Position numbers and translations under genes: made by a program
Assembly (NCBI RefSeq): GCF_900107275.1
Contig: NZ_FNPI01000002.1
Coordinates: 353,473 to 417,472, forward strand
Direction: 5' to 3'
Source: Evansella caseinilytica
Lineage (GTDB): Bacteria > Bacillota > Bacilli > Bacillales > Salisediminibacteriaceae
DNA: 64,000 nucleotides
Part shown: one piece after another, positions 1 to 9,929 of the stretch
Layout: each line of letters opens with the position of its first letter
Numbering within the stretch: the first letter of the stretch is position 1
Notes under the pieces: generated by a model
Told to the model about the DNA's origin: nothing
Database searches by the model: none
The model's input: the letters and a program-made list of their open reading frames with translations, nothing else

Positions 1-1811
<1,811 letters not shown>

Positions 1812-1870
1812 TCAGCTCGCGCCGGAGAAGCCGGCTGTGCTGCTTTCGTCCTGAGCAGCCTGAAGTAAAC

Positions 1871-1895
1871 AAATAAAAACCCGAGCGGAGCGCTC
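1871..1895 (-). terminator. Candidate expression-platform terminator of the guanine riboswitch
   Basis: On the minus strand GAGCG-CTC-CGCTC is followed by GGGTTTTTATTT, between the aptamer and xpt. The stem is short (5 bp), so this is a weak call made mainly from its position, about 110 nt after the aptamer and before the start codon. Confidence 0.4.
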
Positions 1896-2006
1896 ACCTG
1901 TCCTGCAAGTGAACGATCATCTCGAGTTATTGGCTGAGACGAAAAGCAAGAGACTTATATAAGCTTGTAACCAAGTATACATAAGCCGCATGTTTTCACG
2001 ATCTTC

Positions 2007-2075
2007 ACTCGTAGTCAAACAATTTTCGGTCGTTTGGTAGAGACTTGTGAGCCATATTCTCACAGTTATACGAGT
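2007..2075 (-). promoter_or_regulatory. Guanine-class purine riboswitch aptamer
   Basis: Read on the minus strand, the element begins GACTCGTATAA and ends GACTACGAGT, giving P1. Between these lie a P2 hairpin with loop AATATGG, the junction AGTCTCTACCA, and a P3 hairpin with loop CCGAAAAT. The loop and junction bases match the purine riboswitch consensus. The 3' junction reads GACTACG, with C at the base-reading position, which indicates guanine rather than adenine specificity. It precedes xpt and a purine permease. Confidence 0.96.
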
Positions 2076-2100
2076 CTATAAAGTTTGTAAGATGGATTTG

Positions 2101-2128
2101 ATTATAGCATAATCGTGCAATGATGCAA
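2101..2128 (-). promoter_or_regulatory. Sigma-A promoter of the xpt leader
   Basis: Minus strand TTGCAT, 16 bp, TATAAT (positions 2128 down to 2101). It lies about 25 nt before the riboswitch aptamer, as expected for a leader transcript. Confidence 0.75.
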
Positions 2129-2250
2129 ACCCTTTTTTCCGAACTTAATTTCATGTTTTTAAAAAAATGTTCGTGAATTTAGTGGGAAATTCAAAAAATT
2201 AGTAGCCGTTAATATGTAGTGGCTGTTTTAGACATGTAATCTGTATGAAG

Positions 2251-2279
2251 AAGCTCCGGCGTTTTCGGGCCCGGAGCTT
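2251..2279 (-). terminator. Hairpin after the TIGR03943 gene
   Basis: AAGCTCCGG and CCGGAGCTT form a 9-bp stem around an 11-base loop, 20 bases past the stop codon of the minus-strand gene. T runs are short on both strands, so termination strength is uncertain. Confidence 0.6.
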
Positions 2280-2299
2280 TTGAGGGAATTATAGAAAAC

Positions 2300-3289
2300 T
2301 TACCAGTTGAAGCTCGGATACACGTACGGCGAGTCCGGTTCTTCCACTTCCACCAGATAGCTGTCGGTAATGATCGGAATTTGATAATCATGGTACTGGC
2401 CTTTTTTAATCACTCCGCGGGCGTAAATCCACATGTCGTTTTCAAACTCTGTCGCTTCCTCCGACTCGATCAATGTTCCGTAAACACCGGCATCCGCCGT
2501 ACAGCATGTCATCGAAAAGCGGGCGGCAACGATCTCATGATCCTCAAAGTCCGCTTCCCTGTAAACAAAGCCGATGATTTCAAGCTCTTTGCCGACAAAG
2601 CGGTCGAGATACAGATCAAGCACGGTCATCACATCGAGATAATTTGCTTCGGTAACAGTAATAATTTCCTCCTGCTCCAGCTCATCGGCAAACTCGAGGT
2701 AGAAGTCATCAAACCACTCCTGATCATAGAAATCCTCGATCTGATAGTGTTCATCATCTTCGCCAGTCGATTCATTGCTCTTGTTAAGCAGGTCGTCCAT
2801 ATACCCTTCCGGATCTTCCAAATAGGCTTCCGCCCGCGAAAGCGGAGCTTCTCCACCGTCCGGTGAGTCCGCACCTTCAGGGGCTGCCTGAGCCAGGTCC
2901 AATCCGGAGCCGAACTGAATCCCGCGGTTACCGGCCAAGTCACTGTTGAGCATCCTGTCTGGCAAGATAAATCCGGAAAGGACGGGAAGAATAAAAATGC
3001 TGTAAACCAACACCTTTACCCATACCGGCCCCTTGATCTGATGATCGTGGTCGCAATGGTCGCCGCATTGATGCTCTTCCTGATTGTTTTTCTTCGCTGT
3101 ACTCCGGAAAATTTGCACGACCCCAAGCAGGAAGAAGGTCATCATTCCGAAATAAACGAAAGGCATCATCTGCGGGGCGATATAATAACCGATATTTCCT
3201 GACAAAACAAGTCCAAGCATCAGCAGGGCAAAGCCGATCAGGATAATTCCTTGAATATACGCGTGGAACGAATGATCGTATGACTTCAT
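2300..3289 (-). CDS. TIGR03943-family membrane protein (partner of a metal-type permease)
   Basis: A 329-residue protein starting at ATG 3289 behind AAGGGGG, 14 bases after the upstream permease gene. It has about three hydrophobic segments in the first 120 residues (two early ones and one near residue 105), a cytosolic loop rich in His and Cys (EEHQCGDHCDHDHQ, about residues 75-88), an acidic extracytoplasmic region, and a C-terminal domain containing ARFSMTCCTADA and YDYQ/P-type strands. This matches the YcgQ/TIGR03943 family, always found beside a DUF318 permease. The function of the pair is not firmly known; the His/Cys-rich loop suggests metal ion handling, an inference. Confidence 0.85.
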   Translation of the reverse strand: MKSYDHSFHAYIQGIILIGFALLMLGLVLSGNIGYYIAPQMMPFVYFGMMTFFLLGVVQIFRSTAKKNNQEEHQCGDHCDHDHQIKGPVWVKVLVYSIFILPVLSGFILPDRMLNSDLAGNRGIQFGSGLDLAQAAPEGADSPDGGEAPLSRAEAYLEDPEGYMDDLLNKSNESTGEDDEHYQIEDFYDQEWFDDFYLEFADELEQEEIITVTEANYLDVMTVLDLYLDRFVGKELEIIGFVYREADFEDHEIVAARFSMTCCTADAGVYGTLIESEEATEFENDMWIYARGVIKKGQYHDYQIPIITDSYLVEVEEPDSPYVYPSFNW

Positions 3290-3303
3290 CGTTTACCCCC
3301 TTG

Positions 3304-4344
3304 TTATAAAATAATTCCATAAAGAATGGCTATGGCTGCGAAGACGACAATCGTCACCGTTACGATAAAGACGAGGACGAAACGGGACTTAAAGAGCGCG
3401 AATAACATAAACGTATTTTTCAAATCCAGCATTGGACCGTAGACGAGAAACGCAACGAGCGACATTTCCGAAAAGCTGCTCCTGAAGGAGGAGGCAACAA
3501 AAGCATCCGCTTCGGAACATAGGGACAGCAAATACGCAAACCCCATCATCACCATTGTGGAGGAATAATCATTCGTGCCGATGCTTTGCAGCACGTCGCG
3601 GTTCAAGAACGTCTGGAACAAGGCTGCAATGAACGCGCCAATAATCAAGTACTTGCCCATCATGAAAAATTCATCGACCGCGTGATAGAATGCATCCCGA
3701 ATCCGTGAAAAAATCGTCGGCTTTTTTTCTTCATACTGATGGCTGTGATCGTGGTGAACCGGCACATTTCCACGCAACTGCTGACTGTTGTTTTTGAAAA
3801 CCGCATAAAAAATCGCCCCGATAATAATGGACAATACAAAGGCAAGTCCCATCCTTGAGTAAAGGACGGTATTCGTTTGTGAAAATGGATCTTTAAAAGC
3901 AAAATAAGTCGATGCGAAAACGATCGGATTCAAAATCGGAGCGGCAACAAGAAAAACAACCCCGATGTGGAGCGGCATCCCTTTTTTGATCAGGCGCCGG
4001 ACAACAGGCACGATGGCGCATTCGCAGAGAGGCAGAATCGCTCCGAGCAATGCCGCCGGAATAAGGGCGGCGATGGCGTTTTTCGGAATAAACCGCTGCA
4101 GTGTTTCTTCCGACACGTAAATTTGGATGAGGGAAGAAATAAATACCCCTAGTAAAATAAAGGGGATCGCTTCCAGCACGATGCTCAGGAAAATGGTATT
4201 AACATTTATCAATGCACTGGGGATATTGTTGAGCATCTCACTGTTGTTCAGGCTGTCATTGAATAGAAACAACAGTAAAAACAGAAACAGCAATGCCATG
4301 CCCAGCAAATCCTTGCCAATGCCTTTAAGCTTCATCGTCTTCAT
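3304..4344 (-). CDS. DUF318/YcgR-type permease
   Basis: A 346-residue polytopic membrane protein. The chosen ATG at 4344 (MKTMKLKGIGKDLLG) has ACAGGAGCTGCC upstream; a longer frame to 4440 lacks a site. Eight or more hydrophobic segments are visible. The family motif LPLCECAIVPVVRRLIKKG lies near residue 110-130 and NPIVFASTY follows. A central hydrophilic loop carries VHHDHSHQYEEKK, a His cluster like that in its partner. It forms a two-gene unit with the downstream TIGR03943 gene. Substrate unknown; heavy-metal or thio-compound export has been proposed for relatives. Confidence 0.85.
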   Translation of the reverse strand: MKTMKLKGIGKDLLGMALLFLFLLLFLFNDSLNNSEMLNNIPSALINVNTIFLSIVLEAIPFILLGVFISSLIQIYVSEETLQRFIPKNAIAALIPAALLGAILPLCECAIVPVVRRLIKKGMPLHIGVVFLVAAPILNPIVFASTYFAFKDPFSQTNTVLYSRMGLAFVLSIIIGAIFYAVFKNNSQQLRGNVPVHHDHSHQYEEKKPTIFSRIRDAFYHAVDEFFMMGKYLIIGAFIAALFQTFLNRDVLQSIGTNDYSSTMVMMGFAYLLSLCSEADAFVASSFRSSFSEMSLVAFLVYGPMLDLKNTFMLFALFKSRFVLVFIVTVTIVVFAAIAILYGIIL

Positions 4345-4658
4345 GAGGCAGCTCCTGTCGATGGTATTTGATGAACTATGAATCTCTGAAACGGCGTGCA
4401 CCGGACAAAACGCTGTTTCGAACAACCGTTTTGTCCGCATCGTTTTTAACCGGTGAAGAACCGCCGCATTGGATAGGACAAACTCATTAACTGTATTTCA
4501 TTTTAGCAAAAATAACAACCGTCGTAAATGAAGCGCAGGGGAATGTAACGTAATTGAAAGATAAAGTCCCTGATATAAAAACAATCTTTCGCCGGAGTGA
4601 AATTTATTCCATTTTTCCACAGGCGCCGGTGATCTTAAAATGTGCTCTAAAACGAAAA
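4345..4658. other. Intergenic region between the permease unit and uppP terminator
   Basis: About 310 bases between the divergent ends. I see no convincing ORF with a ribosome site, no tRNA and no riboswitch. It should contain the promoter of the minus-strand permease genes, but I could not pick a clear -35/-10 pair. Confidence 0.5.
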
Positions 4659-4697
4659 GAGGATGTTCAAAGGGACATGCAGTCCTTGAACATCCTC
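4659..4697 (-). terminator. Intrinsic terminator of uppP
   Basis: GAGGATGTTCAA with GG and the complementary CC plus TTGAACATCCTC form a long stem around ACATGCAGT. On the minus strand it is followed by TTTTCGTTTT. It starts 20 bases after the uppP stop. Confidence 0.85.
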
Positions 4698-4717
4698 AAA
4701 AGGGATAAACAGCTTGA

Positions 4718-5551
4718 TTATTCAACTTCGAATATGATTCCCTGATCGATAAAGAAGAAAACGTAGATCGCTAAAGCAAAGCAATAAAGTGCAAAATAAA
4801 TCAGTTTACTTCGCTTTAAAAATTCGATCAGCCAGATAATCCCGATGATGGAAAAGACAAATGTCACGATAAATGCCACAACCAAGTTGGCCGGTCCGAT
4901 ATAGTCAATCATCGACGACGAAATTTCATCAACTGCAAGCACGGTGGACCCAAGGATAACTGGAATCGACAGCAAAAAGGAATAGCGTACCGCCGTTTCG
5001 CGATTTAATCCGGCTAACAAAGAGACGACCAATGTCGAACCTGAACGGGAAATGCCGGGAATGACCGCAAGCGTCTGTCCCAGTCCAATAAGAACAGCAT
5101 CCTTCACGCCCATCGTTGCCTCCGTTTTGTTTCCGGTACGGTGAAAGCGCTCAATGAAGATCAGGGCTACCGCAGTAACGATCAGTGCTCCGGCAATGAA
5201 CTGCGGGGTTTTTATCGAGTCCCCTGCGGCATCGGAGAGCAGCTTGCCCAGCACCCCTGTAATCACAGTAGCGATCAGAATATAGATTCCGAAGAAAAAT
5301 TGAACTCGATCCTCGCGATGTCTTTTGAATATGTATTTAAAGAAACCTTTGATGATATTTAACAAATCGCGCCAAAAGTATAGCGTGACTGCCAGTACCG
5401 AAGCTAAGTGCAAAAAGATTTCGAAGGATAAACCAGGAAACGTATAGCCAAAAATAAGCTGTGTAATAACGATATGCGCAGAACTTGAAATTGGCAAAAA
5501 TTCTGTAATTCCTTGCACAATTCCAAAAATAATCGCTTCTATTAAACTCAC
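4718..5551 (-). CDS. uppP: Undecaprenyl-diphosphate phosphatase
   Basis: A 277-residue integral membrane enzyme (BacA family) that recycles undecaprenyl pyrophosphate for wall synthesis and gives bacitracin tolerance. The N-terminus MSLIEAIIFGIVQGITEFLP followed by ISSSAH is the (E/Q)xxxE motif region. PGISRSGST near residues 165-173 is the second catalytic loop. About eight hydrophobic segments are present and the length is normal. The gene stands alone with its own terminator. Confidence 0.96.
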   Translation of the reverse strand: MSLIEAIIFGIVQGITEFLPISSSAHIVITQLIFGYTFPGLSFEIFLHLASVLAVTLYFWRDLLNIIKGFFKYIFKRHREDRVQFFFGIYILIATVITGVLGKLLSDAAGDSIKTPQFIAGALIVTAVALIFIERFHRTGNKTEATMGVKDAVLIGLGQTLAVIPGISRSGSTLVVSLLAGLNRETAVRYSFLLSIPVILGSTVLAVDEISSSMIDYIGPANLVVAFIVTFVFSIIGIIWLIEFLKRSKLIYFALYCFALAIYVFFFIDQGIIFEVE

Positions 5552-5673
5552 GTGTAATCTTCCTTTCTTTCTGTGTATTGCACATATTCAATCATCAATA
5601 TTTATCAGTCGAATTGTAATCATGTACCATTTTATTCTAACAGAATTAAAAAAGAGGGCAAATGTTTTTTTTA

Positions 5674-5974
5674 GTGTTTGTTCAAAAAGATCGGTTTTTA
5701 TCTTTTTGAACAAAACACGAAGCAACAAGCTACACTTCTCAGAGAAGCTGCGAGCTGTCTCATTATGTTATCGCGCGATGGCACTTGGATCGACATCAGT
5801 GAAATACTGGCAGAGGAAGAGACAATGAGTGAAGCCGATGCATTTTTTCAACCCGGCTGTGAGTGGTTTTCTCGGAGTCAGGATGACGACATTCCGCAGT
5901 TACTCACAGGACGTGAGTAGTACTTAAGCGGAATTGGGGTGCATCGAACGGAACCATTGCCTTCTTTTTGAACA
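5674..5974. repeat. TIR-bounded structured intergenic element, full-length type
   Basis: Begins with the hairpin GTGTTTGTTCAAAAAGATCG / ATCTTTTTGAACAAAACAC and ends in CTTTTTGAACA. Inside are paired arms CAATG (5824) with CATTG (about 5955), GATGCA with TGCATC, and a hairpin around the conserved TGAGTGGTTTTCTC. It matches the element at 30354-30657 nearly base for base. The short ORFs that cross it are not conserved in frame between copies and are not genes. Confidence 0.85.
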
Positions 5975-6078
5975 AGATATTTAAAATGAAGAAATGTCAT
6001 TGGCATTTACTGCTGACTGTGCGTTAGTATAGTAAGGAGATATTTTGTAAAATAAATATACGATAAACCCTTGTAGAA

Positions 6079-6217
6079 GTGTTTGTTCAAAAAGGTCGTT
6101 TTTTCTTTTTGAGCAAACACGAAGCAATGAGTGAAGCCGATGCCTTCTTTTCAAAGCGTTTATGAGTGGTTTTCTCGTAGACGCTTGCATCGAGCGGAAC
6201 CATTGCCTTTTTGAACA
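6079..6217. repeat. TIR-bounded structured intergenic element, short type
   Basis: Begins GTGTTTGTTCAAAAAGG, ends CTTTTTGAACAC. Outer arms GCAATG and CATTGC, inner arms GATGC and GCATC, and an inner hairpin AAGCGT / ACGCTT around the conserved GAGTGGTTTTCTC. It ends about 25 bases before the next gene, so it may carry part of that gene's leader. Confidence 0.85.
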
Positions 6218-6244
6218 CAATAAGAGGGAGGATGAAATCGAGTC

Positions 6245-6895
6245 ATGAACGGAAAAAGAATAGCCACGTTGATTATTATCATCACAGCGATCGGCGCTGC
6301 TTCATACGTTCTTTACGAAAATCAGCTGGAAACGAATAGACAAGCAAATGAGGAACGACTTCAGGAATATTTTGAAATCGGCGGGAACGACCGAAAGAAT
6401 GCCGCAGATTCTGATGAAGCATATGAAATGGTGGATGAGGAAGGGGTGTTTCCGGGGGAACTGGCAAAAGATTTTACTTTGTCTGTACATGGAGAAGATG
6501 GGGTGCGAAGTCTTTCTGATTTTCGCGGGAACTATGTGGTCGTCAATCTCTGGGCTTCCTGGTGTCCGCCATGTATCAAAGAGATGCCAGATTTGATTCA
6601 ATTTTCAGAGGATTACACAGAAGATACGGAAATTGAAGTCATTGGTATCAATATGACCACCCAGGAGAAGTCCGCAGAGGATGTCGATCAGTTCATTGAA
6701 GATTTTCAAATTCCGTTTCTGACACTATTGGATAAGGACGGGGATGTCGGCTACGACTATCAGGTAATGGGAATTCCGATTACATTTGTGATTGATCCGG
6801 ATGGAAGGATTATCGTACGCCGTCAGGGCTATATCACCTACGAAATGCTGGAGTCCTATTATGCGGACGCAAGAGAAACGTACGAAGAACAGTAA
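6245..6895 (+). CDS. Membrane-anchored TlpA/ResA-type thiol-disulfide oxidoreductase
   Basis: A 216-residue protein with an N-terminal membrane anchor (about residues 5-25), an acidic linker, and a thioredoxin-like domain. The active site is CPPC in WASWCPPCIKEMP near residues 99-112. The cis-Pro loop GIPITFVID follows at about residues 178-186. The catalytic domain should face outward, acting on exported thiols. Start ATG has GGGAGGATGAA upstream. It is a paralogue of ResA encoded at 40258 but has a different CxxC motif. Partner substrate unknown. A hairpin follows. Confidence 0.88.
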   Translation: MNGKRIATLIIIITAIGAASYVLYENQLETNRQANEERLQEYFEIGGNDRKNAADSDEAYEMVDEEGVFPGELAKDFTLSVHGEDGVRSLSDFRGNYVVVNLWASWCPPCIKEMPDLIQFSEDYTEDTEIEVIGINMTTQEKSAEDVDQFIEDFQIPFLTLLDKDGDVGYDYQVMGIPITFVIDPDGRIIVRRQGYITYEMLESYYADARETYEEQ

Positions 6896-6910
6896 TAACA
6901 ACTAGTTAAA

Positions 6911-6956
6911 AGCAAGCTGATTCAGCGGGGCGTTCGCCAGTGAATCAGCTTTTGCT
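6911..6956. terminator. Bidirectional terminator between the TlpA-like gene and yqkF
   Basis: AGCAAGCTGATTCA and TGAATCAGCTTTTGCT pair around GCGGGGCGTTCGCCAG. It serves converging genes; T runs are modest. Confidence 0.7.
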
Positions 6957-6973
6957 ATACAGAAGGGTTCCTG

Positions 6974-7885
6974 TTATCTGTGCTGTTCATATACGGCACA
7001 TTTTGTGATTTGCTGCAGCTTCCGCCTCACTTCTTCGGCAAGCGGCGGTATTTCTGAGACCGAAGCATTGTCAGCCAGTTGGGCGGACTGGCTCGCCCCC
7101 GGAATCGCTGTGGCAACTATCGGATGATCGATACAATATCGTATGGCAAGCTGTTGAAGGGAAAGGTTGCTATCGTCGGCGATATGGCGCAATGCTTCCA
7201 ATGTTCTGCTCAATTCATCGGCACTGTAAGACAAATAGCCTTTTTCGGACAGCTTTTCCTTATATTTGTTTGACAACAAGCCTTTTGCTACAGGTCCGCG
7301 GGCGATGATCGACACATTCTTTTCCCCGATGAGGTCCGTCCATTCTTCGGGCCGCCTGTCAAGCAAGCTGTATTGCATCATGATACTGACAATATTGGAT
7401 TTTTGTAAGTAGGTTTTAATGACGTTCGGACGGATGGAAGAGATGCCGTAATAACGGACGACTCCCTCCTTCACAAGCTCTTCAAACGCTTCGATGGTTT
7501 CGTCGACCGGATCGTCGATTGTACCGCCGTGCAGTTGATACAAGTCGATGTAATCTGTGTCCAGTCGCTGCAGTGACTTTTTAACAGCAGCCTTCAAATA
7601 ACATTTGGAAGGATTCCAGCGCCAGCCGTCGATGCCGTCACCCCATTCATTCCCGCCTTTTGTGGCTAAAATGACTTGCTGTCTTTTCTGTTTGAGGGCT
7701 TTGCCGACAGAAGCCTCATTCAACCCGCGGTCGTACAAATCCGCCGTGTCAAAAAAATTAATGCCATACTCGATCGCCTGATGAATGATTTTTTCATTTT
7801 CGTTGTGGTTTTTTGATAAAGACATGCAGCCGAAGCCAATTTCTGAGACATACAGCTCTGAATCCCCTAAGCGATTTGTTTTCAT
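6974..7885 (-). CDS. yqkF: Aldo/keto reductase (YqkF-like)
   Basis: A 303-residue NAD(P)H-dependent oxidoreductase with a TIM-barrel fold. I start it at ATG 7885 (MKTNRLGDSELYVSEIGFGC) because GGGGTGG lies just upstream; a longer frame to 8098 adds unrelated sequence. Visible signature regions are FFDTADLYDRG (catalytic Asp and Tyr), ATKGG (Lys), and DLYQLHGG (the position that is His in most AKRs). Its place next to the nudF region matches yqkF of B. subtilis. Natural substrate unknown. Confidence 0.9.
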   Translation of the reverse strand: MKTNRLGDSELYVSEIGFGCMSLSKNHNENEKIIHQAIEYGINFFDTADLYDRGLNEASVGKALKQKRQQVILATKGGNEWGDGIDGWRWNPSKCYLKAAVKKSLQRLDTDYIDLYQLHGGTIDDPVDETIEAFEELVKEGVVRYYGISSIRPNVIKTYLQKSNIVSIMMQYSLLDRRPEEWTDLIGEKNVSIIARGPVAKGLLSNKYKEKLSEKGYLSYSADELSRTLEALRHIADDSNLSLQQLAIRYCIDHPIVATAIPGASQSAQLADNASVSEIPPLAEEVRRKLQQITKCAVYEQHR

Positions 7886-8010
7886 TCTACCACCCCATTC
7901 TTTTTTATGAACGTGAAAAAACGCATTGGCGCTCTTAAAAAATCCGCGGAATTTTTCGCAACTTTGTTGCTCACGGCTTACAGCAGCCGCGCTCAACGTG
8001 CATGATCCTG

Positions 8011-8042
8011 TTTGAACACATACTAATACGAGGGTGTTCAAA
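8011..8042. repeat. Small hairpin with TTTGAACAC / GTGTTCAAA arms
   Basis: TTTGAACAC at 8011 and GTGTTCAAA at 8034 face each other across ATACTAATACGAGG. The arms are the same core sequence that bounds the larger elements in this window, in opposite order. It lies between the divergent genes for the aldo/keto reductase and the DUF3866 protein. Confidence 0.5.
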
Positions 8043-8097
8043 AAGTAAAGGCATTTGCCCGCAGCCGTGAGAATAAATTGTAGAAGGGGGTGTGGCA

Positions 8098-9198
8098 ATG
8101 ATTTCCGAGGATCGCGTTCAAGTGCTGAAAATATTGGAAAAAACGGAAGAGATGCTTCGTCTGAAAATTAATGGCGGTTCCGGCAAAGCGATATTGTATC
8201 GGCGTTTGCAGCCGGATGTCATCAAAGGGGACTGGGTCGTCATCAACAAAACGGCAACCGATTTAAAGCTGGGAACAGGAGGCTGGGACATCGTGCGTGC
8301 CGTTGTTGATGCCCGCCCGATTTGTAATCTACGAAGTGAAAAACTTGGGCATATTATGAAAGCGCGCTATTTGGGAGACCAGCACAGTGTACTGGCTCTT
8401 GAAGCACCGGAGAGTGAGGAGCATGAATTGTTCCAAAACAAATGCCATCTTAACGGAAGGTGGATATTGCTTGGTGAGCTGCACAGCATGCTCCCGGTGA
8501 TCTGGTTTCTGCTACAGCTGACAAACCGCTGCCGCCTTTCAGCGATCATCAGCGATGAAGCGTCATTACCGCTCGTTATGAGCAATCATCTGCACTATCT
8601 GCATCAACAGCCGCGCTTTTATTCCATTACCACAGGGCAAGCGTTCGGAGGAAACGGGGAAACAGTCAACACGACGACCGCTTTGCAATATATCAGCGAG
8701 AGATTTACCGACGGCATGATCGTCATGACATTAGGACCAGGTGCAGTCGGAACAGGCACACGTTACGGCTTCAGCGGATTAGTTCAGGCGAATTGGGCCA
8801 ATCAAATCGGTTCCCTCGGCGGAGTTCCGGTATGGATTCCGCGATTATCCGCTGCCGATCCGCGGGAACGTCAGCGCGGCATCAGCCATCACACATTGAC
8901 ACCATTGACAGAGCTGACGCTTGTCGACAGCATTCTTCCCCTTCCTGCCGGGAACTACAGCACGCCACGTTTGGAGGAGGATATCGACTATTTAACAGCA
9001 TATAAGCAGGTGAATATTCGAAAAGTGGATGAAGACCGTCTCCTGCCATATTTAAACGAGGTTCAGAAACAGTCCCCTTTTCCTTTGACGTCGATGGGGC
9101 GTACACTTGATGCCGATCCGCTTTTCTTCCTCGGAATAGCCGCAGCTTGTTCACTTTTTATGGAGGAAGCGGAGCACCAGTCGATCAACGACGGATAA
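8098..9198 (+). CDS. DUF3866-family protein
   Basis: A 366-residue soluble protein of unknown function, conserved in Bacillaceae beside nudF. ATG 8098 is preferred over GTG 8092 because it is correctly spaced from GAAGGGGG. No signal peptide or membrane segment is visible. Conserved-looking Gly-rich stretches include TTGQAFGGNGETVNTTTAL and TLGPGAVGTGTRYGFSG, followed by RQRGISHHT. The 3' end is overlapped on the other strand by mciZ. Function cannot be assigned. Confidence 0.85.
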   Translation: MISEDRVQVLKILEKTEEMLRLKINGGSGKAILYRRLQPDVIKGDWVVINKTATDLKLGTGGWDIVRAVVDARPICNLRSEKLGHIMKARYLGDQHSVLALEAPESEEHELFQNKCHLNGRWILLGELHSMLPVIWFLLQLTNRCRLSAIISDEASLPLVMSNHLHYLHQQPRFYSITTGQAFGGNGETVNTTTALQYISERFTDGMIVMTLGPGAVGTGTRYGFSGLVQANWANQIGSLGGVPVWIPRLSAADPRERQRGISHHTLTPLTELTLVDSILPLPAGNYSTPRLEEDIDYLTAYKQVNIRKVDEDRLLPYLNEVQKQSPFPLTSMGRTLDADPLFFLGIAAACSLFMEEAEHQSINDG

Positions 9199-9284
9199 AG
9201 GTGGGACTGTTGTTTTAAATACTCCCGGATTTCCCAGGCTTTACCGCTGATTAGCAAGCGATTTTCCAATAAATATACCTTCAA
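9063..9284 (-). CDS. mciZ: MciZ-like inhibitor of FtsZ, TTG start, extended C-terminus
   Basis: From TTG 9284 the product begins LKVYLLENRLLISGKAWEIR, which lines up without gaps with the first 20 residues of B. subtilis MciZ as I recall it, including the invariant GKAWEIR. A perfect GGGGAGG lies 8 bases before the TTG, while in-frame ATGs further up lack a site. MciZ is a mother-cell peptide that caps FtsZ filaments during sporulation, and the gene sits beside nudF in Bacillus. B. subtilis MciZ has 40 residues; here the frame runs on to 73, its last part antisense to the end of the DUF3866 gene. Whether the tail has a role is unknown. Confidence 0.82.
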   Translation of the reverse strand: MKVYLLENRLLISGKAWEIREYLKQQSHLYPSLIDWCSASSIKSEQAAAIPRKKSGSASSVRPIDVKGKGDCF

Positions 9285-9375
9285 TGGAGAAACCTCCCCG
9301 TGTAATTTCATGCGTTCTTTGATATGCTTATCCATATGAAAGCAGCAAACATTTCAGAACTGGAGGAGAAGCAGC

Positions 9376-9918
9376 ATGGAATCATTTACGGAAAAAACGG
9401 TAAAACAAGAGTATATATATAAGGGGAAAATTATTGATCTTTCCATACACGATGTCGTTCTTCCCGACGGAAACCCGGGGAAGCGGGAAATTGTGAGTCA
9501 TCCCGGGGCCGTTGCGGTGCTGGCTGTAACGGAAGACGAAAAAATCGTTCTGGTCAACCAATATCGTAAGCCGTTGGAAAAGGTGATTGCTGAAATACCG
9601 GCGGGCAAGCTGGAAAAAGGGGAAGAGCCGCTGGAATGCGCCAAGCGGGAGCTGGAGGAAGAAACTGGTTTCCTGGCAGACAAATGGACCGCGATCAGCT
9701 CCTTTTACACGAGTCCGGGCTTTGCAGACGAAATCATTTATTTATTTTTGGCGGAGGATTTAAAGCCGGGGCAGGTGCATACGGATGAAGATGAGTTTGT
9801 CGAATGCGTAAAAGTGACGCTGGGGGAAGCGCTGGAACTGATGAAAAACAACATCATTCACGATGCTAAAACGATCATCGCTTTACAATATTTACAGCTG
9901 CGTAATCAGATGAGATAA
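9376..9918 (+). CDS. nudF: ADP-ribose pyrophosphatase, NUDIX family
   Basis: A 180-residue soluble enzyme that cleaves ADP-ribose to AMP and ribose-5-phosphate. The NUDIX box starts at about residue 76: GKLEKGEEPLECAKRELEEE with TG following, keeping the REXXEE metal-binding core. The AEIPAGK lead-in is typical of the ADPRase group. Start ATG follows TGGAGGAGAAG. Eleven bases separate it from the downstream endonuclease Q gene, suggesting co-transcription. Confidence 0.93.
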   Translation: MESFTEKTVKQEYIYKGKIIDLSIHDVVLPDGNPGKREIVSHPGAVAVLAVTEDEKIVLVNQYRKPLEKVIAEIPAGKLEKGEEPLECAKRELEEETGFLADKWTAISSFYTSPGFADEIIYLFLAEDLKPGQVHTDEDEFVECVKVTLGEALELMKNNIIHDAKTIIALQYLQLRNQMR

Positions 9919-9929
9919 GGTGAAAAAAC

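Noticed and set aside
5678..5920. 80-codon ORF
   Set aside because: It lies wholly in a structured repeat; the equivalent frame is not open in the other copies.
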